In this document: in pieces, positions 50,114-62,059 of the stretch
How the letters are laid out: each line of letters opens with the position of its first letter
Numbering within the stretch: the stretch's first letter is position 1
From: Agrypnia vestita
Lineage: Eukaryota > Arthropoda > Insecta > Trichoptera > Phryganeidae
Assembly (NCBI GenBank): GCA_016648135.1
Contig: JADDOH010023682.1
Location: 1-64,000, forward strand
Direction of reading: 5' to 3'
DNA: 64,000 bases
Notes under the pieces: model-generated
The model's input: the letters and a program-made list of their open reading frames with translations, nothing else
Told to the model about the DNA's origin: nothing
Database searches by the model: none
Translations under genes and position numbers: made by a program

Positions 50114-51970
50114 CTGAAAACAGTTTTTTGTTAATTTTGTCAAATTTTTGGTGTTAGTATTTCGTACGAATATGTCGGGTTTTAAACATTAGTTATAAGT
50201 AGTGTTTAAAACCCGTTTAGTACCAATATTATAATCTTATCGCGAGATTGTAAAAACAAAATTAATAACAAAATAGAGCATTCTCCAACACTCTGAACGT
50301 TTAGAACAAATTGGAAAAAACTGGAAGGTTCTAGCATACTCAGGAATATCCATGAACATTTGCGAAATGACGGTTTCTTATAATAGCATATGACGCAATA
50401 GTCTGTTTTGAGGTTTAGTGGATGCTAGATATTTATAAAAGTAACAAGTGAAGTGAAACGATGGGCGGCGAATCAGTGCGCATTATTACCAGCGACATAA
50501 ATTGAAAGAGTACCTACGTGCGGAATCCTCGATGGCAAACCAGCGCGATAAGGAATAATAAGGTAACAATTTGTGCAACATAAATAAAAGTATTAATTAA
50601 GATAAATGATAGACTCACAGAGACGAAGCTTTTTATAATATATGGGAAACGTGTAATAATTATCGTCTGTGGACAAAACCAGTACGAGTCTAAAGACAGG
50701 CTTAAATGACCACTATACTATATAACGTTCAGCGATTTCACCAAAGATCATCCCCACATCTATATGTATGTACGGAATATATATTATTTATATACCTCAT
50801 TTAGCAACCCAAACAAAAGTGTAATAATATAAATAAAATTATTTTATATAAATATGCTATCGCCATCTAATTGATTGCTTGGTTTAAAGTCAATCCTATG
50901 AAACAGTATATAGATTAGGGTGGGCCATTAATTTATGGAAAAAAAATCATCTTGTATTGAAATCCAATAGCTAAAAAATGTTGCTAAATCACGTCTATGT
51001 TCAGTATATACAAATTTTCATAACGATTAGGTAACATCTTCTGTCTCCAGATTGACCTTAAATTTATGAAAATCGCCATAATATATCACTTTTTTGAACT
51101 TGATTAAAATTTTCATTTATGTGTGTAATTCGTATACATATATATATACTATAAAAATTAAAGCTCTTCTCTATATATCTTATTTTTTGTTTGATATAAT
51201 GTTATAGCTTTCTTCTAAAATGGTGTGATTTATTCATGCTTATTAAATCACGTCTTGTTTCCTAAAACTTTATTATTTCTTCGTAAAAAAACACGATGCC
51301 TTTAATATCACCAAGCATAGGACATTTTAATTATTTCCGACTTCAACAAGCGCAAAAAAATATTTGAAGTAGTCGAAGTAATACAGATGCACGAGTCGTT
51401 GTGCTCGAGCGTATTTCAATGCGCTTGCCCTCCTCACTTCAACTCATTTTCTGTCAAAACAAAGCTGTATAAGTGCTATTATTTATTGCAAAGGACTATA
51501 TTTTTTGCACTAAAACATTAAAATAAACGATATATATCTCATCTTGCAGTAACATTAATAACAGACAGAAAATAGGATAAAAAATACTTTTTTCGCAATT
51601 TTGAGGTCAATCCGGAGACAGGGTGATTCTCAATTTAAATAGTAGTTTACGTCATTTGGCACCATTCTGTCGGTATTAGAATCGCGCCATTCAAAAAAAA
51701 AATTTTGCCCTGCCCTGAGTTTGAGGCAAAATATTTTGTAAAACTTATTTATGATATTCATCCGAATTATTTATATTTAACACATACACTGGAATACACT
51801 TGAATATTGAAAATTATTTGAAAATTACTGGATTTTTAACTAAATTTGATGATTATTATACCTCTGTGGACAAAATCTAGTAATTGTGTTTTTAGCACTT
51901 ATTTTGATATAGAAGTTTATGTGTCTGGGAGACCCATAGTCTGCTATCAAAAATTAAAAAAAAAACTCAC
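50114..51970. other. Gr2 intron 1
   Basis: AT-rich. The part at about 50220-50850 aligns with the spacer and right arm of the Gr1 palindrome. No transposon of clear type is visible. Confidence 0.5.
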
Positions 51971-52987
51971 CTCTTCTTCAGCAGAATTGCAGGTATAAAT
52001 CAGCGTGCACATGTTCCAGTAGTTCATCGAACTTTGGACCAACGCCAGCGAGAACATCTCCCAGCGAATTTGAGATTCGCCAGCCGAAGATATCACCAGA
52101 GACATCAGATGAAATATTTGAAAAACGGTATTCAAGAATGAGCCCGAGATTATCGCGAACATTATCATTGAGAAGTATTCGTTGATCAGGAAATTGCAGG
52201 CGCAGATTTTAGCGTACGCCTTCCAAGCGAGGTCCAATTTTTCCAACACGATGTGGTTCCTGGAAAGTGCATCGCATTTTCGCCAAATGTCTCGAGAAGT
52301 CGATTTCTTGGAAGCAGCCGTCGTGTCTTGTATAGAAGAGATTTTGATTATCTCTTCGTTTAGTATGCGAAAGTTTGATATAGCGACGTATATGAGGAAC
52401 GAACATGTCATTTGTATGTAAGTGGTGTAGAAAGTACTGCTGTTTTTCACGATCATTACTGGCAAGTCTGTGAAATTTTCCAAAAGTGGACTCAATTTCG
52501 TGACGCATGCCATATATAAAAAATAAAAAATCTGTTGCATGACAACGAACAAAAAAAATTTTTTTTTTTTTTTTTGAAAATTAGTTTTACTTCCCAGTTT
52601 CACGAAAATATTATCAATTTCGTTTGAAAATTCGAAATTCTTCGCTAAATTGTCGATTTTCACGAACATGAAGGTTAAAATGCAATGTAACGTCATAAAT
52701 CCGGAATATATTTGAAATTTTTCTCCATAGAGGTACGTTTTGTCAGTACTCCTGTCGTCCAGTTTGTACCAGTCTAAAGGAATCACGAGAATGAAGGAAC
52801 TCCAGTAAATTATTCCTGGAATCAGAATTTTGGCGACGTCAAGGCGGCTCAGAGTAGTTTTAGACTTTCCGGGAAAAATATGATAGTTAAACGGGAGCAA
52901 ACTGGATATTCGGCCCATAACAACGATAGGCGATATGGCCTCGTTCATCGAATTGGCTTCGAAAAACTTTTGATAATATCTCTTCAT
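51971..52987 (-). CDS. Gustatory receptor Gr2, exon 1
   Basis: First 339 residues of a second, complete gustatory receptor. The ATG at 52987 gives MKRYYQKFFEANSMNEAISP; an in-frame upstream extension to 53044 starts at GTG and is not used here. Hydrophobic segments are spaced as in Gr1, ending NMCTLIYTCNSAEEE before a GTGAGT donor. Spliced with exons 2-4 the protein is about 425 residues, normal for the family. Gr1 and Gr2 differ at scattered positions, including a run of Lys near residue 137 where the DNA has a long T run. Confidence 0.9.
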
Positions 52988-53720
52988 CAGTCCAATGTTT
53001 GTGAGGTGAAATTTACTATAAAAATGATTATTTTGTAAATTCACGCTTAATAACGATGCTCCGTATCGTAATTCAATAGGAACACTGAGTTTTTACATAA
53101 GATCACGACAGATCCGATAATTTTCATTAGCGCCGGTCACTTAACATTTTAATGGAAAACTAACTTCTGAATATTTAATCGTGTAATTGATTGGATATTT
53201 GTCGATATACTAAATTTTTTTGACCAACACTCCAAGGTCTTCTAGGTTAATTAGTCACCTATTTTTCAATGTTGAAAATATAATTATTACCAAATAAGAT
53301 GACTGCCCGATACCGAACACTAAATGGAAACGCATCGCGTACCCCGGACCGTTTCGCAAGTGAAAACTCCCAAATTGATCGTACTCATTCGTCACCAGGT
53401 AGGTACATGGCAACCGTGGTATGCCGCAATGCGGCACAACAGCTCGACATGGCTGCCAACAAAAGGCACACTGCCGTACACTACAATATTCATTTATACA
53501 TTAAAATCTCATCAGTACAAAGTTGACATAACATTTACAATAGTATTGATAACGATGAACTCAATATAAGAGAGATCACACAGTTGGGGAAGGCGTCTGG
53601 GGGCTTTGAAATGAAAAGTTTTCTAAGTTGTAGAGGGCCTTTTATTACCTCTCAAGTTAGAATGTACATCGAATATAAAACTTAATACAGCTCAAATGAA
53701 ATCAGAGATGGTGTGTTGGC
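52988..53720. other. Gr2 upstream region shared with Gr1
   Basis: Homologous to 43695-43998 plus 46314-46700. It probably includes the Gr2 promoter; no TATA box or other element could be fixed. Confidence 0.5.
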
Positions 53721-55366
53721 ACACTTTGGAAGATCTGCGGGAGCGTTGCGTGAACTCTTCGAGACAGGAGCTCAAGCAAATGAATCTAGTTTGCAACGGG
53801 AAAGTTTTCTTATCCCGCTCTCATAATTCTTATCATTGCACGATCCGTGCAAATTGCAGGGGAAAGCTTAAATTACCAGCTGTCATCACATTCGTCCTGT
53901 CGGCACTTTCCATGCGACTTATCATTCACAGATATTCACAACATACGGAGATAATTGTGTAAGTGTTACCGCCTGAGCGGATCCTGTAACAATACACATG
54001 TAACAATTTAATGTTACGTGTGTGATGACACATTTCAATCACAAAAGAACAAATCCACAGCAAGGCCAAGTTCGTTCGTACCACGCCTAGGCGGTCCCGA
54101 CTCCAAGGCCACAGGGATCCCAATATCCTTCGCACTTTGAGGCTGCAACCAGTGTGTCTAGGGTGTCTATATTACCAGATGGTACTCACGTTTTGGTGAT
54201 GCAGCTTGGTCCAGATAGCAGGGTCGCCGCGGGGTTTCTAACTCCTCCTAAATGATGCACTGAATGTAGCGTGTACAAGTCACCGGGAGTTTATTCAATC
54301 AAGATACAATATAAGTTGAAAAGCGTTAATCTTACATATGTTAGTAGCAAGAGATCGCGGGACCGCGGATCGGTTTTATTAGTGCATATTGGTGCACGCG
54401 AGTTTAAATGTCTAATAGGTAATTCGTAAAGTCGCGACGCGTTACGCGGGTCTCGTAGTATTGGCGGTCAAGCGAACGGAACAGGGATGAAGGTCTTCTC
54501 GCTCGCCGCCTGTAGGTCGGTTGCTTCCCATGGACGCCAGATGCCGCCCGTGTGGTGGAATCCACCACAGGAGATAGTGGAACGAACTTGGCCTTGCATG
54601 CCTTAAATACCCCTAAAAGGGAAAAATACAAAGAGACACAAAAAATAAAACAATATTTTCATACTTTTGGCAAGAGACACCAGGACCGGACTTCTCAGCC
54701 GTGCAAGCGCGTATTACTACTAGTAATCTGTCTACTATGTCTTATGTCCATCTGTTAGAAGCATGAATTTTGTTAGACACGTGTGACGCTTAAGGCATGC
54801 TGTATGTATTGTTTGAATGTTTTCGCGTTTACTGCATATATGTGTATGTGATAAGTAAATATAAGACAGATGAAGATACATGATGTTTATAAATACTCAC
54901 GATTTACAACAGTCGGTTTATTAATGAGAATGGTTACATAAGGGTTTATTGCGTAGTATAATAGATAATGCTATTATCGGCTACGGCGGTCAACAAAAGA
55001 GTACCGCTTGGGCCGCGAGAGACCGGTACATCTTCGGCCTGGTCGGCCTCCCATTGGCGGCTGATTATAATAAAAATATTGATGTTTAAATAACCCCTTC
55101 TCCTCCAAACCTTATTTTGAAAATTTCTAAATGCCAGAGTTGTGTTGCCCCGCAAAGGTCTTTCTCCATAACGCATCTGGTGGGGATAATCAAATCACCA
55201 TCGTTTGAGTGAAATGAAAAATGTACTTATTTTCGTGTTTTTATAAAGTAAAAAAAAATTGTTTGAAATAAACAAGGTAGTGTTCTTAAGTATTGAAGCC
55301 CGAGTCGTAGAAGACGAATGATAGTGACACAACGGTATTAATTTAATCTTGTTTATTATGCTATTA
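53721..55366. other. Repeat-rich intergenic region, unclassified
   Basis: Contains GC-richer blocks at about 54060-54600 and 54950-55060. A - strand frame at 55176-54946 of 76 codons has no domain I can name. It may be pieces of LTR elements, but no ends could be paired. No host gene is supported. Confidence 0.35.
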
Positions 55367-55725
55367 CTGGCTGTTCGTACCCGGCGTTGCCCGGGGTTAA
55401 GATTAAGCTAAGAAGAAGTTTGTGGTGACACACAAAGGTTCCATTGTTTTGGAAAGTCTCAAATAAAAATAATGTTTCCATTTACTTTAGGCTGGGATGG
55501 AAGGGATGTCTAGGGGGAAATGTTGCCTATGCTACCCGCCGGGTCCTAAAGAATAAGTGTGCAAAAATTGAGTATATCAGGGGGAGGAGGAAAGGTAAAG
55601 GGGGAGAGGTAAATGTCACTTACATTACCCGCCATGTTCTAAGGAATAAGTATGCAAAATTTGGTTAAGATCGGACAAACGGTGTAGATTTGTATAGTGA
55701 ACACACAGACATTGTTTTATATGTA
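55367..55725 (-). mobile_element. Helitron-like element, inverted relative of 2283-2811
   Basis: Read on the - strand it ends in the same GC hairpin region as the copy at 2.8 kb ('cccggcgttgc' on +), with CCAG in place of CTAG. It has two of the repeats around 'acaaacggtgtagatttgta' and 'aataagtRtgcaaaa'. The opposite end has 'ttttatatgtatagatg'. No ORF. Confidence 0.45.
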
Positions 55726-56058
55726 TAGATGTAAACACGTGCGTTTTGAAATGCAACGTTGTGTTAACACATCAACCGACTGTTGTTCGAGTTTTGTGAA
55801 CACAAAAATACGTAGGATAAAGGCATTAAGACCAGGATAGGTATAAAAAGACAATATTATTTATTGTTATTAAACATTTATTTAAAATACACATTTACAC
55901 TAGCATGAAACATTTTCATTGTTTTTGATAATATGATAATTGAAGATAAGTCACACGATGTATGTACAAAGTAAAGTGTGAATAAGGCGGATCTGTAAAG
56001 CCTTAAAATGAAACCTCCAAGAGAGAACATAAATCAATTGTTTATTGGAGTCTGGCTG

Positions 56059-56112
56059 TTATATGGATATCTGTATAAGTATGATCATGTAAGTAGATAA
56101 AGCTCCACCCAT
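56059..56112 (-). CDS. Gustatory receptor Gr3, exon 4 (terminal)
   Basis: Acceptor ACTTTCAG, phase 0. The 17 residues MGGALSTYMIILIQISI end at TAA and carry the Gr signature TYxxxLxQ. Aligns directly with Gr2 exon 4 (IIGALTTYMVILYQFSV). Confidence 0.85.
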   Translation of the reverse strand: MGGALSTYMIILIQISI

Positions 56113-56159
56113 CTGAAAGTACACGAAAGCAACATGTGATTATTGTAATATAAACTAAC

Positions 56160-56466
56160 CAATTTTTCTATCTTGGCATACCACTTTTGCTTCGGCTACA
56201 TTCATACATCTTCTCATGCGTACTCTATGTTGATGAGGCTTGCAACAGGGCCATACTCCAATACTTGTTGTATCTAACCGCGCCAAGTCGTTCGCGGACG
56301 CCCTTTATTCCTGTTGCCTTCAACACTCGCCTCATATATTTTCGTAACCATCCTTTCCTCTCTGGTACGTTCTACATGACCAAACCATCTCAGCACTCCT
56401 TTCTTTATTCTGTCTACCATTTACACGAGGTTATTTTGATACCAGGATTGATATCAAAATAACCTC
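56160..56466 (-). pseudogene. LINE fragment and hairpin in Gr3 intron 3
   Basis: From 56160 to about 56420 the - strand matches the LINE C-terminal region at 41911-42381 with frame breaks. Directly beyond it GAGGTTATTTTGATA (56427-56441) and its exact reverse complement (56452-56466) form a 15-bp stem with a 10-base loop. Confidence 0.65.
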
Positions 56467-56849
56467 CTCCCCTCATGAAAAATTCATACTAGAGTAATCT
56501 CGAGAAAATCTAATCACAACTGAACAAATATGTCATACTCGTTATCATGGTGACTAGATATTTTATTAACCAATCATATATGTCTATTGTCTACAGGTAT
56601 AGACCTTAACTAAAAAAAATATTTTAAAAATAATACGTACTTAGGAACAACCACAGACCACTTAAATATAAAGATATTAAATAACATAATTTTTTTGGAA
56701 TACTGTCTGGTTCCGATACGTTTGACTTGTTTAAAAAACTTACTACAAGTTGTCAATTTTGAAAGAATTATGAAAAGGTCAAACTAAATGCTCTTAAGTA
56801 CATATAATAAAAAATAAAGTTAATAATTAATGACTTGTGTCTCGTTAAG

Positions 56850-57770
56850 TTCCCAAATACACCGTGAAATTCCTTTATTCCGGGAACAGTCGGTATTCAG
56901 CGTCATCAGGAGAGTGCCCTATCACGGCGGAGGTGTAGGACTATAGAACTAATTATTTCTTCCGAGGTCGTAAATTACGTGCAGTTTGTTGTAAAGTGTT
57001 CAATTCTTCTACGATAGAGGTCGCCAGTGTGCAATATGTACTAATTACATATTCGGGCTTATCTGCGACTTCTCTTAAACGTAGAATCAAAGTCGTGAGA
57101 ATAGGGCGCCAAATACTTGATAGTTTTCAACTGTCGTCTGTATTGAAATTAGGATGTTTGTATATTTGAATGGACTCTCTCACTAATCTAGGTATATGGC
57201 GCGGTACTGTTAATCAGACTTGACAAGATCTGATGAAATGACTGACATTCCCTTTGGATGCATGCCGCAGATTGCCGATTTATGAAAGTTATTTTTTTTA
57301 ACTGCCCCAATATGTTCCTCCTAACGTAGTTGCAGTGAAATTGCAGTTAGTTTGTCCTATGTAGAATGCTTTCAATCGCATGGAAACGTGTAAACGCGTG
57401 GAGACTCAAAAGGTGTGCTGTCCTTTACACAACCTAACATACGAGAGATCGAACTATGGGAGCTGATTTTTTTTTTATGTTTAATTTCAGCAAGACCCGG
57501 TTGTATGGTTAGTATGCTTTATTCCTGGGACATCACATATTCTGAATCTTTTGCGTGGTATCCTTACATCCATTAGCCGTTAGCATGTACTTAAACATCT
57601 AAGAATGCTAATTTTTCATCCTTTTCAACCTCCGTGATGAATTTGATCTGTGGATGTTGGCTATTTAAATGTGCTAAAAAATTATGGAATGCTTAACGTC
57701 CATATAGGTAAACACAAAAGTTTCATTTACATATCTTAGCCAAATTGAAGATGGGTGAGTGGAAGTTCTT
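56850..57770 (-). pseudogene. Penelope-like retroelement, decayed, in Gr3 intron 3
   Basis: On the - strand near 57755 the translation SIWLRYVNETFVFTYMD resembles the catalytic block of Penelope reverse transcriptase, where the family has YVDD; the second Asp is not kept. Frame-shifted pieces follow with IANIHRS, EKDEKLAFLDV and, near 57130, IYKHPNFNTDDS and IWRPILTTL, the end of the GIY-YIG nuclease. Many breaks; clearly dead. Different family branch from the copy at 6.3 kb. Confidence 0.65.
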
Positions 57771-58290
57771 AGTGCTTTTACTTCGATTGATGATTAATAT
57801 CCAGAGACAAAGAATAAGCAAAAAACAAATAGATATGACTCGGCGGCAGAAAGTGTACCCAGCGTGTAAGTATGCGATTGTAAATGTAAATACGTAACTC
57901 ACGTATAACTCATGTTCTCCGGTTAAAGTAATCCCAATTGGTTTCTAAATGGGGGAAATCAATATCATAGTTTACAATTTGTCATATGAATTTAAGGCGT
58001 ATTTTTTCTAAAACTGTACATCGCATTTTTTTTATCTAGAATGTATTTTCAGCATATTTTAATGTAATGATCGATAATTTATTCATAAATACATATTGTT
58101 TTTCCACCATTTCATGCAAAGAAAACTGCCACGGGAAGTAATCTACCCACTTTTGTTGCTTTAAGCAAACATGGAATTATTAATCTTAAATTTATATTCT
58201 TTAAGAATATATAGAAAAATTTGGTATTTATTTAAATGAACCTACTTTGTAACGGGTTATCTAGCAAAGTAACGCTGTGAAGTAACTTAC
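57771..58290. other. Gr3 intron 3, remaining part
   Basis: AT-rich; nothing recognised. Confidence 0.4.
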
Positions 58291-58380
58291 AGTGAAGTAC
58301 AGGGCGTTGTTGACAGTGAAGAGTCCGGCCGCAGTGAAGCGAGGCTGGACGTGCAGCAGGTGCGTGGAGAACTGCAGCAG
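58291..58380 (-). CDS. Gustatory receptor Gr3, exon 3
   Basis: Thirty codons, phase 0, acceptor GATTGCAG, donor GTAAGT. The peptide reads LLQFSTHLLHVQPRFTAAGL, then FTVNNALYFT. It aligns without gaps with exon 3 of Gr1 and Gr2 and is closer to the family consensus (PxFTAxGxFxVNxxLxxT). Confidence 0.85.
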
Positions 58381-58838
58381 CTGCAATCCACGAAGAACGG
58401 ATATTACACAACCAGCTATTCTATTTTATATAGTCAGATCAGATTGTCGGCCAATTGCTACGAAACTATGTAACTGCTAAGGGCCCATGTCCATGATGAC
58501 AACTTCCAATAAAATGGTTTTGTTCCCATGAAGACAAATTTCGGTTTTCGTCTACCATGTACCTGTTTCAATCAGTCAGTGAAGCAGATTTGATGTAACT
58601 TGGTGAATTTAAATCACCACCACAGCAATTTTTTTGAGTAGAGTTGCGAACGCTGAATGCATGTCGCATCAATATTCATACTATTTTCAAAATAAGCTAA
58701 ACGCTTGAGCTATTAAAATAGGACTAATTATAATAACACCAACCACCAGATCACAAGTTGAGCATCATGACCACTACACCAATAAGCTACTAAAAAATAT
58801 TTATATTTAAAACAGAATAAATAAATAATTTATGCCTT

Positions 58839-59152
58839 CTATTTCTCTAACATTTCAGTAAGGTAGTTCGTAGTTCAATTTAAGGTAGTCATGAAATAGT
58901 TTAAGGTGTTTGTGCGCATATGTGAAATCTTACTTTAAATCTCTCTCGGGTCTGCTTACAAATATTTATTTTTATTTATTTATTTAATGTTCATGGAAGA
59001 CCAACAGCACAAAAGAAAAAAGCATAGAAAACATTGATACAATATAGATGGCCAATTACAGGTCTCCATATTTAGAATAACATATCAAGCGATTATCTCC
59101 AAATTTTCCTTCAGATCAAAATAAGGTGAACACGTTATTGAGATTTATCGTA
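58839..59152 (+). repeat. Direct repeat unit (empty-site copy of 59153-60108)
   Basis: A segment of about 90 bp at 58839-58930 ('ttcagtaaggtagttcgtag' onward) recurs at 59153-59198 and continues at 60060-60108, where it is split by the TTAA element. Between the copies lies a short LINE-like piece with ATTT-repeat tail near 58965-58985. Confidence 0.75.
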
Positions 59153-59198
59153 ACTATTTCTTTAACATTTCAGTAAGGTAGTTCGTAGTTCAATTTAA

Positions 59199-60059
59199 GG
59201 GGGGGGTAAGGTTTTTAACTTTTTTTTTTGCATTTTATTTTTAATTTTTTAAATGAATGTATAACGTCGCAAGAATATTGTGTCAAAATTTCAAGTCAAT
59301 CGGAGCAAAATTGACGAAATTATGAACATTTGAGCGATACTCAGACTGATTTTCTATACCTGCTCGGGCAGCTGAGAGACGCGCTCACCTGAGGACTACC
59401 GGACGTGCTTATTGTATTGGAAGAGTTTTGTGTAGACAAGGACAAAAAGATGCTGATGATGAAAGCTCTTTGCTGTGTGAACATGGCATCGACGATCATG
59501 TGTAAGTATAAAACTTTAAAGCGTTTTCCCCACATCACACGTTTTCAAAGTCGGTGTCCAACATAACTTCAAAACTACTGCACCGATCCTTTTGAAATTT
59601 TGAACACTATTTCTGTACATAATTTACGAGGTAACGCTGGAGACTTTTTTAAAAATTTGTTATTAATTTTTATTTTTTAATAACAAATTAGTCGATACTT
59701 TTCACAAAAAATCGAGATTTTTCCTTCAGAGTGTTCCAAAAAATTGAAAATTCAAAAAACCCTCCCAGCGTTACCTGGGAAAATCTATTTTCTAACGAAT
59801 GAACTTTGATTTTTTGATTTCAGATGATCTAGCACCAAGTTATGATGGACACCGCAATTCTCCTTTTTTCCGAGACACGTCCGAATAATTGCTTCCATTG
59901 CCGTATTTTTTAATATTTCGTCTTGAAAATTTTACACAATATTCTTCAAATGTCATACTTAAATGTACCATTGGTTTAAATAAAGAGATTTTAACTGTGT
60001 CGTCACAAAAAATTCACAAAAACATGCCTTTTTTTGTACGAATTAACCTTACCCCCTCC
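59199..60059. mobile_element. piggyBac-like MITE with TTAA duplication, in Gr3 intron 2
   Basis: An 861-bp block is flanked by TTAA at 59195-59198 and 60060-60063. The nearby unsplit copy at 58880-58890 has a single TTAA at the same point. The ends are inverted repeats (GGGGGGGGTAAGGTT and, from the other side, GGAGGGGGTAAGGTT). TTAA duplication is the mark of piggyBac elements. No transposase inside. Confidence 0.75.
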
Positions 60060-60466
60060 TTAAGGTAGTCATGAAATAGTTTAAGGTGTTTGTGCGCATA
60101 TGAGAAACCGCGGTGACAGGAATTAGCTCGTTCTTTTTTTTTTTTATTATTATTATTTTTTTTGTTTGTTTTCCATCCCCATTGCTCTGCATTTTGTTCA
60201 TTCCCATACCGCAGCTGAACCTGGAGATAGGTTCGGAACGAAAATCTATAAAATTACCCATTTTCAAAACTCCCCGTAAACTTTCCAGGTAAAACTACTG
60301 GACTATAAGACTATAACTATCATAAACATACTCGTACTTCAATGGTTGTCACTTAGAGAAAAAATATGAAATTTTATTTCGTGGATAGGTACAGATCATT
60401 TTAACTTAAAACACTTTTTAAAAAAAAACATCGTTACCTTTTTTGTTGGTTTTATAGAACTCCATC

Positions 60467-60740
60467 ATCACACACGTGGAAATGAAAACACTTGTTTTTG
60501 AGTTCAACATTTTTCATTTTTTGAGACTTGTTTCGCCTTATGAAGGCATTATCAATCTACATATTTTACATTCAACAACTTCTATTTATATGAAAAGTAT
60601 TGAAATAAGATGCTATATAATTTAATAAATTAATGAAGGCTTTTTGTATTTCTGCACGATTCTAATAAACAATTCTATTCGGAAATACATACAAAAATGT
60701 TGAACTTAAAAACAAGTATTTTTATTTCCACATGTGTGAT
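60467..60740. mobile_element. MITE-like element abutting the Gr3 exon 2 donor
   Basis: Inverted ends of about 46 bp: left ATCACACACGTGGAAAT and right, read inward, ATCACACATGTGGAAAT, both continuing with 'acttgttttt' and 'agttcaacattttt' blocks. The right end lies six bases from the exon 2 splice site. No ORF. Confidence 0.7.
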
Positions 60741-60746
60741 CATTAC

Positions 60747-60815
60747 CTTCACTGAAACGTTCTTCTCCTTTTCAGTTACCATCATATCATTAATGAGATG
60801 ACGTGTTTTCCTCGA
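60747..60815 (-). CDS. Gustatory receptor Gr3, exon 2
   Basis: Twenty-three codons, phase 0, acceptor TTTTTCAG and donor GTAATG. The peptide SRKTRHLINDMMVTEKEK plus NVSVK is the same length as in Gr1 and Gr2 and keeps the LIN(N/D)MM core. Confidence 0.85.
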
Positions 60816-61009
60816 CTGAAAAATAAATAAAACTGATAATTTTCCTTTTCTTATCTATCTTGGTGACTGACACTAAGATTAAAAAGATTGTTGGCTTTAA
60901 TATTACAGTATCATTGATACAATTATTTGTAATAAATAAATAATTTGACATCTATATATTATCATTTTTTTTTCATTTTATTTAGTTATTGTTTTCAATT
61001 TAAACTTAC

Positions 61010-62059
61010 CAAACATTCACACAAATTGCACGCGTAACACATTGTCCACATGTTGAGGCCGTAAATGAGGCATTTTGAGAATGCCGATACCAGGTAATAG
61101 CAGTCTTCGTGTCGAGGGTTGCTGAACAAAATGGACACAGTGTTCAGAAGATAAAACCAATTGAAGACGCTGTGCAAAAACATTTGTCCCGTAATCACCA
61201 AGATTTCCTTCGAGAAGTAATGGTTCACCAAAGAACAGCATTGGCAAATCTTGATGTACGCCCTCCAAATAGAAACTATCTTCTCCAAAACGACTCTATT
61301 CCTCGACGGCCAAGATACTTTTCTCCATATATCTATTGTGCCCATCGCACTGGTTTTGACATGGTTCACAGGGTCTTGGATGAGAGACAGCTTCGCAATT
61401 TCTTGATTAAGAATTTTTAAATTCAGAGAAATTACATAGATTAAAGAAGAGTATAATAATATCGTGTAAGTAGTTATGACGGTTGGTATATACAGAGTGT
61501 TAAAGAGACAGAATCTAAATAACCCAACAAATTCATAATTAAAGTAAACATTTAGTGCAAATGGACAGACGTGAAATATTTGCAGCGCAATCATCGTGAC
61601 GAAGATCTTGAACTTGATCATCGCGTAATACCTTCTGCATCCCAGCAATTCGAAGATAGAGTCTATGTCGAAGAGACTCTGAAAGGTCTTAGAAAAATCG
61701 TCCTTATCCAAGAATAAGTCCACGGAAAGTATGACTATGAACACGAAACCCGAGTGAATTTGCAATTTTTCACCAAAATAAAAAAGCGACAAACGGCGGT
61801 TTTTTCCGATGTTTGATTCATCGTAAAATACAGTGTACCAGTAAAATCCCAGGTATGCTACTTTATTAAACACCGTAAATAGTAGAAGTGGAATATTGTA
61901 TTCTGTTTTCATTTTATTGTTTATTAATTTAAACTCAAATGGAATTAAGCTTGCCAACCGAGTAAAGAAAAAAACGGGACTCATGGCTTCCAAGATAGAA
62001 TTTGATTTGAACATTTTTAATACAAAACAGATGAACAAGTTTGAAAATTTTTGAAACAT
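61010..62059 (-). CDS. Gustatory receptor Gr3, exon 1
   Basis: First 350 residues of a third gustatory receptor, diverged from Gr1/Gr2. The ATG at 62059 is chosen because the open frame further upstream starts only at TTG; a second ATG at 62014 is possible. Near the N terminus SILEAMSPVFFFTRLASLIP matches the family start. Hydrophobic segments follow, and LVSAFSKCLIYGLNMWTMCY then ACNLCECL ends at a GTAAGT donor in phase 0. Joined with the later exons the protein is about 420 residues, full length. All four exons are intact. The ligand cannot be predicted; most such receptors in plant-feeding insects are thought to sense bitter compounds. Confidence 0.9.

Noticed and set aside
52988..53044. 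N-terminal extension of Gr2
   Set aside because: The frame is open, but it starts at GTG, not ATG, and the same region in Gr1 contains stops.
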